Part shown: positions 17,628 to 26,334 of the stretch, one piece after another
How positions within the stretch are numbered: the stretch's first letter is position 1
Layout: each line of letters starts with the position of its first letter
Origin: a virus
DNA: 64,000 nucleotides
Virus record (IMG/VR): IMGVR_UViG_3300014720_000017
Coordinates: 1-64,000 of that record
Strand: one strand, 5' to 3'
Made by a program: the position numbers and the translations under genes
The notes under the pieces: model-generated
Databases searched by the model: none
Seen by the model: the letters and a program-made list of their open reading frames with translations, nothing else
Told to the model about the DNA's origin: nothing

Positions 17628-19115
17628 ATGCGTTTAACAACACTATCAGATCCTATACTATTACTGGAACAACATCTCCAAAACAGTAGATCAATATTAA
17701 AAGAAAGCTGTGAAGGACTCAGTCCGGAACAGTCTAAAATAGTACAAGGTATCTATAATGAATTTTTGCCTTTGATCGAAGCTAGCCTTAGTGCAGATCA
17801 GATCAAAGGCATATTCCAACAGATTGAAAAATCTAACATAGAAAGTGGCAGCAGCAGAACCCTAGCAGGCAAAGGTGTTGATGTAGCTAAACAGGCCAAC
17901 GAAATCATCAACAACGTGGGCAAATGGGTACAGGATACAGCTCCTGTTAAGATGGCTGATCAAAAGTTCGAGCAGCTCAAAGCCAAGGTTGGAGAAAAGT
18001 TTCCTGCACTAGATCAGCAGCTAACAGGTCTAGGCACATGGATGAAAGAAAATCCTGGTAAGAGTGCAGCTATCATTGGTGTGTTAACTGCCTTGGCTTC
18101 TCTGGCAGGTGGTCCTGTAGGTGGTGCCATAGCTGGTCAGGTTCTGCGTGGTTCTGCAGAATTGATCAAAGGTGAAAAACTAAGCACTGCCGTAGGCAAA
18201 GGCATCAAGACAGCGGCATTGGGCTATCTATCAGGCAAGGCCTTTGAAGTATTAGGCAAGTTTGTGGCCGGCATGCGAGCAGATGCCATACCATTTGGTC
18301 CTGAAGAGTCGGGACTAGAACAGGTATCTTGGGGTGCAACCAAAACATTGTCCGGTCCTGGCATGGAATGGAAACAGACCACACAGGGATTTAATGTAGT
18401 GGTATTTCCTCAAGAGAAAGCAGCCATAGAAGAAGCCATGCGTATGATCAGAGATGGTCAATCTGGTGGCTATGACACATTGGCAAAGATCGCACAGGAA
18501 ATAAGATCCGCTGACTACAAATCAGCTATCAAAGACATCATGGCAAATGCCAGATCCGATCAACTGGCCAACGACGGACTAATGCAATGGATCAAAGGCA
18601 TGGCACAGGCTGGACAGGCTCTGAGCCAAGGTGCTGTGGCCGCTGCAGGTGATGCTAAAAATGTTGGCAAAGATCAGAAAGAAAGTTATTATACGCAGAC
18701 CCGTCCACTCAGCGAAGGTCAGGTCTATATGCTGTTTGATCGTGTGCTCACAGAAGCAGGATTTCTAGACAAGGTCAAAGGTGCTGCGGGCAAAGTTGCT
18801 GGTGCAGTTGCTAAGGGTGCTGAATGGGCTGGCAAGCAGGCCACTGAACGAGTAACATCTGCCAAGTTAATGGCTGCATGGAAACTGGAAGGTTCGCCTA
18901 CAGATTCAGAAGAACTAAAGAAATTTTTACTCAACTATGGCGGTATCGATGCTGGAACCATAGACAAAGTTTACACAGACATGAAACTGCCCACAGGCGC
19001 TGCTGATACGGCAGCGATGAGTGACGCAGATTTAGATAAACTGATAGATCAGTTAAATACTAAACAGAAAAAAGAAATCATGAAATATCTGCAGCAACAA
19101 CTAGGAACAGCATAA
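17628..19115 (+). CDS. Putative virion/head-associated protein, unknown
   Basis: A 495-aa, mostly helical protein. A hydrophobic Gly/Ala segment (about 140-185: SAAIIGVLTALASLAGGPVG) could be membrane-active. Several sites fit the T4 prohead-protease consensus L/I-x-E followed by small residue: LIE/A (49-52) and, most striking, FDRVLTE/A (ending at 376), which precedes an Ala/Gly/Lys-rich tail. Late-promoter motif upstream; next gene starts one base after its stop. Candidate internal or injected head protein, inferred only. An out-of-frame ATG at 17620 opens only a few codons. Confidence 0.6.
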   Translation: MRLTTLSDPILLLEQHLQNSRSILKESCEGLSPEQSKIVQGIYNEFLPLIEASLSADQIKGIFQQIEKSNIESGSSRTLAGKGVDVAKQANEIINNVGKWVQDTAPVKMADQKFEQLKAKVGEKFPALDQQLTGLGTWMKENPGKSAAIIGVLTALASLAGGPVGGAIAGQVLRGSAELIKGEKLSTAVGKGIKTAALGYLSGKAFEVLGKFVAGMRADAIPFGPEESGLEQVSWGATKTLSGPGMEWKQTTQGFNVVVFPQEKAAIEEAMRMIRDGQSGGYDTLAKIAQEIRSADYKSAIKDIMANARSDQLANDGLMQWIKGMAQAGQALSQGAVAAAGDAKNVGKDQKESYYTQTRPLSEGQVYMLFDRVLTEAGFLDKVKGAAGKVAGAVAKGAEWAGKQATERVTSAKLMAAWKLEGSPTDSEELKKFLLNYGGIDAGTIDKVYTDMKLPTGAADTAAMSDADLDKLIDQLNTKQKKEIMKYLQQQLGTA

Positions 19116-19116
19116 A

Positions 19117-20160
19117 ATGAGAATAACAGAAATACTTACCGAATCGCAGTTAGCGCAACTTGATGAAGGTCCTATTGGATCAGCCCTAGGAGCTGTAGGT
19201 CGTGGCATAGGCAAAGCCGTAGGAGGCGTTGCCAAAGGTGTCGGAGCTGTAGCAGGCGGAGTAGTCGGTGCTGGTCGAGCATTGAAAAAAGGATTCCAAA
19301 CTGGTAAAGCTATTGTAGGAGATGACCCAGACCCCAACGCAGGAGCTCCTGGATACACTGCGGCAGCAGCACCAGCAGGCGGAGCAACGGCAGCAGCACC
19401 AGCAGCGGCAGCGGCAGCAGCACCAGCAGCGGCAGCAGAGCCTCCACCAACCGCACAAGATATTAATGCACAAGGACCTAAAGGCACAGCGGCCGCTAAA
19501 CCTCAGACAGGACAAGCCGCAACAGCTCTAGCTAAAACAGACGCTGTCACAGACAAACAAACCGCAACCAAAGCTGGAGAAACTGTATACGCACAGGTCA
19601 AAGCCAACATTAATAAACTCGATAAACAAGGTAAGACACGCATACTAAATCTCCTACAGAAAAGCATTCAACAGTCACCAGCGAAACCAGCAGCTAAACC
19701 TGCAGCAGGCGCAGCAGCTTTTGGACAGATGGCACAGCAGTTAGCAGGTGGAAAACCTCCAAATACAATGGCCAATGCACCAGTTAGTGCCTCAAATACA
19801 GCTAAACCTGGCAATCCGAATCTTGCTGAACCTGCAGCAGCGCCTGCAGCAGACGCGGCACCAACAACTCCGGCGCCCGCAGGACAGGGTGCATTTGCCA
19901 ATGTGGCCCAACAGTTGGCCAAGCCCGCAGGCAGAGCGCAAGGTGGCGGCAAGGTAGCAGGTCAACTCAGTCAGACACCCGGAGCAGTGAAAAAACGAGC
20001 AGCTAGAGCAGCGGCCAAACAACCAGCCGCAGTCACTGCTAGCCTAGTGCATCACGGTAAGAGTCTAAATGAAATATTTGCGCAGAAGCTGGAAGTACAC
20101 AAGCGCAGGATGTTTGAATCTGCACTTAATAATGGTACTGCCAGCGTGTTTGTAAAATGA
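19117..20160 (+). CDS. Ala/Pro-rich protein with capsid-targeting-like N-terminus
   Basis: A 347-aa protein. The start MRITEILTE followed by S, and QLDE followed by G at residue 18, resemble the N-terminal capsid-targeting peptides of T4 internal proteins and Alt, which gp21 cleaves after L/I-x-E. The remainder is Gly/Ala-rich (about 20-60), then extreme Ala/Pro/Gln low complexity (about 65-120 and 185-310) with a short helical block near 145-185, and ends basic. Probably a disordered virion-interior protein. It overlaps the next gene by 4 bases (ATGA). The low complexity creates long open frames on the other strand, which I reject. Confidence 0.6.
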   Translation: MRITEILTESQLAQLDEGPIGSALGAVGRGIGKAVGGVAKGVGAVAGGVVGAGRALKKGFQTGKAIVGDDPDPNAGAPGYTAAAAPAGGATAAAPAAAAAAAPAAAAEPPPTAQDINAQGPKGTAAAKPQTGQAATALAKTDAVTDKQTATKAGETVYAQVKANINKLDKQGKTRILNLLQKSIQQSPAKPAAKPAAGAAAFGQMAQQLAGGKPPNTMANAPVSASNTAKPGNPNLAEPAAAPAADAAPTTPAPAGQGAFANVAQQLAKPAGRAQGGGKVAGQLSQTPGAVKKRAARAAAKQPAAVTASLVHHGKSLNEIFAQKLEVHKRRMFESALNNGTASVFVK

Positions 20161-20609
20161 AAATTCCTGAAATAGTCATTGAGGCAGAAGGTGATTTTGA
20201 AAAATATCGGAATTTGGGTCGTAATCCCTTATCACTGGCGGGACACTTAGCCAAAGAAGTTCCCGATTCTGCTGTATCAGCAGTTGATAAAACTATCAAA
20301 CTAGGAAAAACTCTTGCGGGTGTTCCATATAAACAGCCTGATAAAAAATCTAAGACTGATCAATCAGCATCACCTGCTCCTAAAAAAACTGCAACCAACA
20401 GCATTTTGAATATTGAAAAAACTAAACTAATACTAGATAAGGTTATTAAAGGTGAATCTGCATCACGAGAAGACCTACAGCATATTATGAAACTGCGAAA
20501 TCAAGTTGATGATTCGCAATTACAAATGACCTTAGATAAAATACAGCGCGGCTCTACACTAGAATTTACAGACCTACGCAGTCTAAAGATATACAGAAAC
20601 TCACTCTAG
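20157..20609 (+). CDS. Small protein with capsid-targeting-like N-terminus
   Basis: A 150-aa protein beginning MKIPEIVIE followed by A, again like a short acidic capsid-targeting peptide with a V-I-E/A cleavage-like site. A Lys/Ser/Pro linker (about 60-80) separates an N-terminal helical part from a C-terminal helical domain (about 85-150, KLILDKVIKGESASREDLQH). It is coupled to the preceding gene, and its TAG overlaps the stop of the convergent gp51-like frame. Function unknown. Confidence 0.6.
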   Translation: MKIPEIVIEAEGDFEKYRNLGRNPLSLAGHLAKEVPDSAVSAVDKTIKLGKTLAGVPYKQPDKKSKTDQSASPAPKKTATNSILNIEKTKLILDKVIKGESASREDLQHIMKLRNQVDDSQLQMTLDKIQRGSTLEFTDLRSLKIYRNSL

Positions 20610-20809
20610 AAAAACGGCAATCCTGATTTTTTGGTTGTCTCGAGATTTTCTGCAACAATCTCTCCAATAATTTCTCGTTCTTCCCAACTCATGTGCATGA
20701 CTTCAGTATAACTGAGTCCTCGCATATACCAACACAATTTCATGCAGTCTTTTTTCAGTGCCTTGCCTTCTTTGTCTAGTAATTCACTTTCTCGTAAAAT
20801 CTCTGGCAA
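20606..20809 (-). CDS. gp51-like tape-measure chaperone extension, probably made by -1 frameshift from gp26
   Basis: A 67-codon open frame (CWYMRGLSYTEVMHMSWEER; ENLETTKKSGLPFF). Read alone it would need a TTG start with no Shine-Dalgarno; the first ATG is codon 23. The frame stays open upstream through a slippery site in the end of gp26, so the likely product is a gp26-gp51 fusion of 354 residues (278 from gp26, 9 junction, 67 here). gp26 and gp51 of T4 are baseplate-hub assembly factors. A tape-measure gene sits divergently next door, matching the G/GT chaperone arrangement of other phages. Confidence 0.65.
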   Translation of the reverse strand: MPEILRESELLDKEGKALKKDCMKLCWYMRGLSYTEVMHMSWEEREIIGEIVAENLETTKKSGLPFF

Positions 20810-20842
20810 GGACAGAGTTAAGATTTTACGGCGAAAAAATTT
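20793..20842 (-). promoter_or_regulatory. Programmed -1 ribosomal frameshift signal
   Basis: On the minus strand, heptamer A-AAT-TTT (20842 to 20836) lies in the gp26 zero frame as codons Asn277-Phe278. A 5-nt spacer follows (20835-20831), then a perfect 10-bp stem, CGTAAAATCT (20830-20821) pairing with AGATTTTACG (20802-20793), with an 18-nt loop that contains the gp26 stop (20820-20818). Slipping one base back enters the gp51-like frame with no stop in between. Heptamer type, spacing and stem all fit the canonical design. Confidence 0.75.
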
Positions 20843-21669
20843 GATTGATCCATAGTAACTGGCAGATTAAACTGTTCGTTACATTCTCCACAGGTTACAT
20901 TTTGTGCCTTGAATTCAATACGTTCTTTCATCTGTACCACATGATTCTGTATGCGTTGAAAAATATCTTTGGAACAATTAGCGATAAAATCTTTGATCAT
21001 ACCCTTGTCTGATACAGATCCGTCGGGCGTATCTATAGCAGTAATACAATCTGCGATGATATCAACAGTAAGTTCTGTGAGCTTCAAAAAACTAGCACCA
21101 AACTTTTCTAGTTTCTGTTCATCGCTGAGAGCATCATCATTGATAACTTGAAAGATACGCTGTTGTTCCATGGACTTTAGCGCAGTTTTAGTAACTTCTT
21201 TATAGGTATAAGGTCTAACATGCACAGTTAACGGATCAATAGCAATCTCTTTTTCATAGGTGAAATTGTTAAAAACATCAAACCATGCAGTGAGATCCAT
21301 GTCGTAGCTGTTTTCAGCATTGCAGTGAGGACAGTTAGTGCCAACTTCCATTTTGTTACCGTACGTAGCTATGCGAATAGCTATCAGTGCAAAGTCTAGA
21401 TCTAAATTTGGCATTACCCAAGGATTTATAATTGCAGGAATACAACTTTTAATCAATTCAACTGTGCTGGTACCGTTGAGCAAGGCATCGGGAGTTTTGA
21501 ACAAAAGTTCATCTTTGGCAGTCATGGCATACACTGGATATTGACCATTTTCGCTGACATCTAGACTTCCTGGAGGATAAAATTCTCCTTTGGACGGTAG
21601 TTGCACATAGATCTTTGGCTGCCTGTAAAAGCTGGCTAAAGGATTCTTTTTAGGTTGATTTTGGTTCAT
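20818..21669 (-). CDS. 26: Baseplate hub assembly protein gp26 (tape-measure chaperone)
   Basis: A 283-aa protein. The N-terminus (IYVQLPSKGEFYPPGSLD; YAMTAKDELLFKTPDALLNG) is the gp26-family signature. Four cysteines in two CxxC pairs, C113/C116 and C260/C263, would form a zinc ribbon. T4 gp26 acts in hub assembly with gp51 and the tape measure gp29. CGGAG lies ahead of the ATG and a TATAAATA late promoter 33 bases upstream. The gene end carries the frameshift signal. Divergent from the tape-measure gene. Confidence 0.85.
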   Translation of the reverse strand: MNQNQPKKNPLASFYRQPKIYVQLPSKGEFYPPGSLDVSENGQYPVYAMTAKDELLFKTPDALLNGTSTVELIKSCIPAIINPWVMPNLDLDFALIAIRIATYGNKMEVGTNCPHCNAENSYDMDLTAWFDVFNNFTYEKEIAIDPLTVHVRPYTYKEVTKTALKSMEQQRIFQVINDDALSDEQKLEKFGASFLKLTELTVDIIADCITAIDTPDGSVSDKGMIKDFIANCSKDIFQRIQNHVVQMKERIEFKAQNVTCGECNEQFNLPVTMDQSNFFAVKS

Positions 21670-21701
21670 TTTATCTCCGGTAAATATATAATGCTCACAA
21701 G

Positions 21702-21709
21702 TATTTATA
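21702..21709 (-). promoter_or_regulatory. Late promoter (TATAAATA) of gp26
   Basis: The minus strand carries the full T4 late consensus TATAAATA, 32 bases before the gp26 ATG, in the 69-bp divergent gap with the tape-measure gene. It is the only complete octamer I noted in the window. Confidence 0.65.
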
Positions 21710-21738
21710 TGCGCATTTTACCAGGAAAAAAATAAGTC

Positions 21739-24621
21739 ATGGCAGGTGTATTCATTAACATCCCCGGAGTCGGCAACGTAGAAGCTCAAGGAGCAGCTTC
21801 TGAAGCCACGCTGAGAGAACTGCTGGCCGCTATGCGTGGTGGCGGTGGCGGAGGAGCAGGTGGTGGAAGGGGAGCAGGTGGTGGAGGGGGAGCAGGTGGT
21901 GGAGGGGGAGCAGGTGGTGGAGGGATGGGCCCGTTAGGACTAGCTGGAGCTGTTGTAGGGAAAGCATTTAACAAACTAGGAATAGTTGCAGGATTTGCCA
22001 CCGGAGTTGTAGGTAAATTTGCTGGTGGCGCAATGAAAGCCACGGCCGCTACGATTGGAATGGGCGAAGCTGTTACAGGTGCAGTACAGGCTTTATCACA
22101 GCTAGATGGCAGTGCTAGTGGTGTAGCTGGTATATTTAAAAACATTCCATTGATTGGTCCGGTGTTTGGTGCTGTGGCAGCAGCGGCTGATGATGTGGTT
22201 AAATCATATCAATCTGTATCACAGTCAGGCGCAACATTTGGAGGAAGCATCAGTAAATTTGCAGCTGCCTCTTCTGAAGCTGGAATGACCATGGCAGAGT
22301 TCGGATCATTGATTAAATCAAATAGTCAGGCTATGGGAGCATTTGGAACTACCACAGAAGGCGGTGCTGCCAATTTTGCTAGAGTTTCTAAACAGTTAAG
22401 AGCTACTGGTAGTGACTTGTACGCTTTGGGATTTTCTACAGCAGAAATAAATCAAGGATTGGCCAGTTATGGTAATTTGATGAAACTGCAAGGTCAGCAA
22501 GGCAAAAAATCCAATGCAGAACTAGCACAAGGTGCTAGAAGCTATATGAAAGAACTGGATCTGCTGGCCAAAGCCACAGGCAAAAGTCGTCAGCAGGTAG
22601 AAGATCAGATGGCAGCTATGGCCAAAGATGCACAGTTCCAAGCATCTATGTCCGGACTAGGTGAAGGGGTGAGGAAAAGTTTTCTCGCGGTCACAACAGG
22701 ACTTCCAGATGGTCTACAAGATTTTGCCAAAGACATCATGGCCACTGGCACAGCAACAACAGAAGAAAATCAAAAGCTCATGGCCATGATGCCTCAGAGC
22801 GCAGCCATGCTGCAGAGAATGAATCAAAAAATGCAGCGTGGTGAAGCAGTTACTCTAGAAGAACGCAATGCCTTAAACAATCTCATGAAGCAGGAAGGCG
22901 GCAAACAACTACAGAGCATAAAAAGTGCAGGCGCTGCTAGTGCAGAACTTTCCGGGACAGTGAATAGACTTGCTGCTACTCAGCAGATTAATGCTAACGC
23001 ACTTATACAAAGCACTGAAGAACAGAAAAAAGCTGCTGCTGAAACTGATAAAATGAACAAAAAAATGTCAGAGTTTCAGCAGGCTATTGCAGAAGTAAGC
23101 AATAACTTTAAGATGTTGTTGGCCAACAGTGGTATCTTAGATGTATTGATACAGGCATTCCAAGGACTGGTAGGACTGGCCAATCAGTATCTAGTTCCTG
23201 CATTTAACATTGTCGCATCTGTGGTAATGAAAGTGGCCAATGGTATAGGCATACTGCTGCAACCTGCACTGGATTATCTAGGAGAAAAATTTGGTGCTGA
23301 TGGTCTAGCAGGCACTGCGCAATTCCTAGACGATGTGTTGAATGCGGTATTTCCGATACTAGCTGCTGGTATGCGAGGAGCTATCATAGCGTTTGACGGA
23401 CTTTGGAACGGTATACAAGCAGTTATACAACCGTTTAAAGAACTGGTAACAAACATATTTGGAGTATCAGACAGTGCTAGTGGATTTGGAGATATTCTCA
23501 TCGAAGCAGGAGCATTTGCTGGAGAGGTTTTTCAATATCTAGGTATAGCAGTTGGAGCATTAATTAAAGTTTTTGATTTTATTTTCACACCGGTGATTCA
23601 TCTATTGGTAGGAGCATTCAAACTAGCTTGGTCAGCTACCAAAAATATCATAGACGGGTTTTCGTCGTTTATGGACATACTACAGGACGTGGGTACATTT
23701 TTTGACAGCTTATTTGATGATATTCTATTTGCCATAGGCAAACTTACCAGAGGCCTAGCCGGAATCAAAGAAGAGGAATATAAAGCACGTCAAGAAGAAA
23801 GGAAAAAACTACAAGAAGATAGAGATAAAGAAAGAAAAGCTCGAGAAGATAATAAAAAACAAAGTAAAGAAAATGTCGAAAATCAAAAGAAGTTGGCAAA
23901 AGAAGATGCTAAGAGATTTCAAGAGAAAAAAGTTTCACACAATCAATTGACTTCGGCAGCCAAACGCGAAGCCGAAGCCAAAGAGGCTGCAGTAAAGGCC
24001 CAGGAAAAACTCTTAGACTACTCGGCCGGCCCAGAAGAACTTCTAAAACAGTTCAGCGATAAACAAGGTGGAGCAGTTGAAATAGGCATCAAGAAAGGAG
24101 AAATTACCAAAGAGAAAGAAGCAGCAGACAAAGAACTAGCAGCAGCCAAAACTGGTGCAGAAAAGAAAGCTGCTGCTGAAAAAATTGAAGCTGCTGAATC
24201 CAAACTAAAAGCTTTGAGTGAAGCTGAAGCATTGGCTAAACAACGCAGCGGCAATGTTCCGCCTGCTGCACCTAGCAGTGCAGACGCTACAAGACGCAGC
24301 GGCACTGCTCCGCCTGCTGCATCTAGTAGTGCAGACGCTACAAGAAAAACAATAGAAGCCGATGCAGCAAAGAAAACAGCCGATGAAGCAGCTGCCAAAA
24401 AGAAAGCGGAAGATGATGCAGCGGCCAAGAAAAAAGCTGATGAAGATGAAGCCAAAAAGAAAGAAGATGGTGCGAAAAAACCAGAATCTTTAGAATCCCT
24501 AATGGCGCAGTTAAATACACATATGGTAAAATTATTAGATTTAACAGCCAAAACTACTACTAACACCTATGCTACCTACGAAGCTGCTAAGAGCCTAAAC
24601 GGAAATTTATATAAAGCATGA
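21739..24621 (+). CDS. Tail tape-measure protein (gp29 equivalent)
   Basis: A 960-aa protein. Order: short N-terminal segment; poly-Gly/Ala repeat (about 34-65); long helical, Ala- and Gln-rich region (about 70-480); hydrophobic segments near 490-660 (for example GALIKVFDFIFTPVIHLLVG); a highly charged coiled coil (about 670-760); and an Ala/Lys/Glu tail with a short duplicated block (R-S-G-x-x-P-P-A-A, near 835-870). This pattern is typical of tape measures, which set tail length inside the tube. It lies beside gp26/gp51, its likely chaperones. AGGA precedes the ATG. Its stop overlaps the portal start (ATGA), an order unlike T4, where gene 29 is far from gene 20. Confidence 0.8.
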   Translation: MAGVFINIPGVGNVEAQGAASEATLRELLAAMRGGGGGGAGGGRGAGGGGGAGGGGGAGGGGMGPLGLAGAVVGKAFNKLGIVAGFATGVVGKFAGGAMKATAATIGMGEAVTGAVQALSQLDGSASGVAGIFKNIPLIGPVFGAVAAAADDVVKSYQSVSQSGATFGGSISKFAAASSEAGMTMAEFGSLIKSNSQAMGAFGTTTEGGAANFARVSKQLRATGSDLYALGFSTAEINQGLASYGNLMKLQGQQGKKSNAELAQGARSYMKELDLLAKATGKSRQQVEDQMAAMAKDAQFQASMSGLGEGVRKSFLAVTTGLPDGLQDFAKDIMATGTATTEENQKLMAMMPQSAAMLQRMNQKMQRGEAVTLEERNALNNLMKQEGGKQLQSIKSAGAASAELSGTVNRLAATQQINANALIQSTEEQKKAAAETDKMNKKMSEFQQAIAEVSNNFKMLLANSGILDVLIQAFQGLVGLANQYLVPAFNIVASVVMKVANGIGILLQPALDYLGEKFGADGLAGTAQFLDDVLNAVFPILAAGMRGAIIAFDGLWNGIQAVIQPFKELVTNIFGVSDSASGFGDILIEAGAFAGEVFQYLGIAVGALIKVFDFIFTPVIHLLVGAFKLAWSATKNIIDGFSSFMDILQDVGTFFDSLFDDILFAIGKLTRGLAGIKEEEYKARQEERKKLQEDRDKERKAREDNKKQSKENVENQKKLAKEDAKRFQEKKVSHNQLTSAAKREAEAKEAAVKAQEKLLDYSAGPEELLKQFSDKQGGAVEIGIKKGEITKEKEAADKELAAAKTGAEKKAAAEKIEAAESKLKALSEAEALAKQRSGNVPPAAPSSADATRRSGTAPPAASSSADATRKTIEADAAKKTADEAAAKKKAEDDAAAKKKADEDEAKKKEDGAKKPESLESLMAQLNTHMVKLLDLTAKTTTNTYATYEAAKSLNGNLYKA
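21854..21925 (+). repeat. Four 18-bp tandem repeats inside the tape-measure gene
   Basis: Four head-to-tail 18-bp units (GAGCAGGTGGTGGAGGGG type, one or two substitutions) encode a run of Gly with spaced Ala and one Arg. The near-identity suggests recent slippage and possible length variation in a flexible linker. Confidence 0.85.
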
Positions 24622-26324
24622 GCTGGAAAAGACACTTTACCCCTGTGAAAATTGACAATTCGGGCGGCTCTATGAGTCCGATCAGCGGCCGCGGCCGCCC
24701 TGGTCCGGCTCGTGCCAATTACTCCAGCTTCCTACCAGATGTCTACGCCGGTGCTCCCAATCGAGTAGAACGCTACATGCAGTATGATACCATGGACATG
24801 GACTCAGAAGTCAATGCTGCCTTGGACATACTCACTGAATTCTGCACACAAAAAGAAAAAGAAAATCGCACACCGTTTAATACATTTTTCAAAGGTAACC
24901 CTACTGCCACTGAAGTCAAGTTGTTGAAAGATAGTCTGCAGAAATGGAGCAAACAACAACAGTTTGAAACTCGTATATTCCGTATTTTCCGCAACGCTCT
25001 AAAATATGGTGACTGCTTCTTTGTGAGAGATCCAGAAACCAAAAAGTGGTTGTTTGTTGATGCTGCCAAAGTCACTAAGATCATAGTCAACGAAAGCGAA
25101 GGCAAAATACCTGAGCAGTATGTGATCAGAGACATCAACTTCAACTTCAAGGATATGGTGGCTGTGACTCCACATGGTACCACAAACACAGCACCCAGCG
25201 GCACTAGTTCGTATACCACAGGTGGTGGCTTTGGCCGAGGCATGGTTGGCGCAGCAGCTCAACCTCCTGGCACGAGATTCAGCAACCAGACCAATGAAGT
25301 TACCATAGATGCCAAACATGTGGTACACATTAGTATGAGCGAAGGACTGGACAACAATTATCCTTTCGGCAATTCAATACTAGAATCAGTGTTCAAAGTC
25401 TATAAGCAGAAAGAATTGCTGGAAGATGCTATCATTATCTATCGTATACAACGTGCTCCAGAAAGACGTATTTTTTATGTGGACGTGGGCAACATGCCGG
25501 CACACATGGCCATGAGCTTTGTTGAGCGTGTGAAAAACGAAATCCAACAGCGCCGTATTCCTTCATCAACAGGCGGTGGCGCCAACGTCATAGACGCTTC
25601 ATATAATCCATTAAGCGTGAATGAAGATTACTTCTTCCCACAGACTGCAGAAGGTCGTGGATCAAAAGTTGAAACACTACCGGGAGGTACTAATCTAGGC
25701 GAAATCACAGACCTGCGTTATTTTACAAACAAGCTATTCCGTGCTCTAAGAATACCTAGCAGTTATTTGCCCACTGCAATTGATGAACAATCAAACACTA
25801 TATCAGACGGCAAAGTTGGTACTGCTTACATTCAAGAACTTAGATTCAATGAATACTGTAAACGCCTACAATCAATGATCGTAGAAACGTTTGATCTAGA
25901 ATTTAAACTGTGGCTAAACGCACAAGGCATCAACATAGACAATGGTTTATTTGAATTAAAATTCAATTCACCACAGAACTTTGCTGCTTATCGCCAATCA
26001 GAACTTGATACTGCTCGCGCTGCTACATTTAGTCAAGTGATTGCAATCCCACATCTCAGCAAAAGATTTGCCATGAAACGGTTCCTAGGTTTATCAGAAG
26101 AAGAAATCAAAGAAAACGAAATGCTATGGAGAGAAGAAAACGGAACGACATTAAAACCAGATCTTGATGCACAGAGTCAGTTGAGAAATGTAGGTGTCAC
26201 AGCTGGCGGAATGGCCGCAGACGCAGCAGCACAGACCGCAGAAGCACCTGTAGATATGGCAGCTGCTGCAGAAGCAGGCGCAGAAGGTGCAGAAGCAGCA
26301 CCAGCAGAAGCACCAGTTCAATAA
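24618..26324 (+). CDS. 20: Portal vertex protein gp20
   Basis: A 568-aa protein matching T4 gp20 in length and family text: YDTMDMDSEVNAALDILTEF near 54-73, RIFRNALKYGDCFFVRDPET near 132-152, RAPERRIFYVDVGNMPAHMA near 280-300, and LRALRIPSSYLPTA near 370-385. The portal dodecamer starts head assembly and gates DNA. The C-terminus is an Ala/Glu low-complexity tail. Translation is coupled to the tape-measure gene. Confidence 0.95.
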   Translation: MSWKRHFTPVKIDNSGGSMSPISGRGRPGPARANYSSFLPDVYAGAPNRVERYMQYDTMDMDSEVNAALDILTEFCTQKEKENRTPFNTFFKGNPTATEVKLLKDSLQKWSKQQQFETRIFRIFRNALKYGDCFFVRDPETKKWLFVDAAKVTKIIVNESEGKIPEQYVIRDINFNFKDMVAVTPHGTTNTAPSGTSSYTTGGGFGRGMVGAAAQPPGTRFSNQTNEVTIDAKHVVHISMSEGLDNNYPFGNSILESVFKVYKQKELLEDAIIIYRIQRAPERRIFYVDVGNMPAHMAMSFVERVKNEIQQRRIPSSTGGGANVIDASYNPLSVNEDYFFPQTAEGRGSKVETLPGGTNLGEITDLRYFTNKLFRALRIPSSYLPTAIDEQSNTISDGKVGTAYIQELRFNEYCKRLQSMIVETFDLEFKLWLNAQGINIDNGLFELKFNSPQNFAAYRQSELDTARAATFSQVIAIPHLSKRFAMKRFLGLSEEEIKENEMLWREENGTTLKPDLDAQSQLRNVGVTAGGMAADAAAQTAEAPVDMAAAAEAGAEGAEAAPAEAPVQ

Positions 26325-26334
26325 TAAATACATT

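Noticed and set aside
19186-19531. Cys/Ala-rich open frames opposite or overlapping the 347-aa gene
   Set aside because: They arise from GCA/GCG low-complexity codons of the real gene; no ribosome site or family signal.
21854-21925. CRISPR-like array
   Set aside because: The 18-bp units are contiguous, without spacers, and encode a Gly/Ala linker.
24018-24566. 182-codon frame antisense to the tape-measure tail
   Set aside because: Shadow of Ala/Lys codon repeats; no start context.
26287-26334. Upstream start of the gp67-like gene
   Set aside because: It lies in the Ala-rich portal tail in another frame and encodes a Gln/His-rich shadow sequence.
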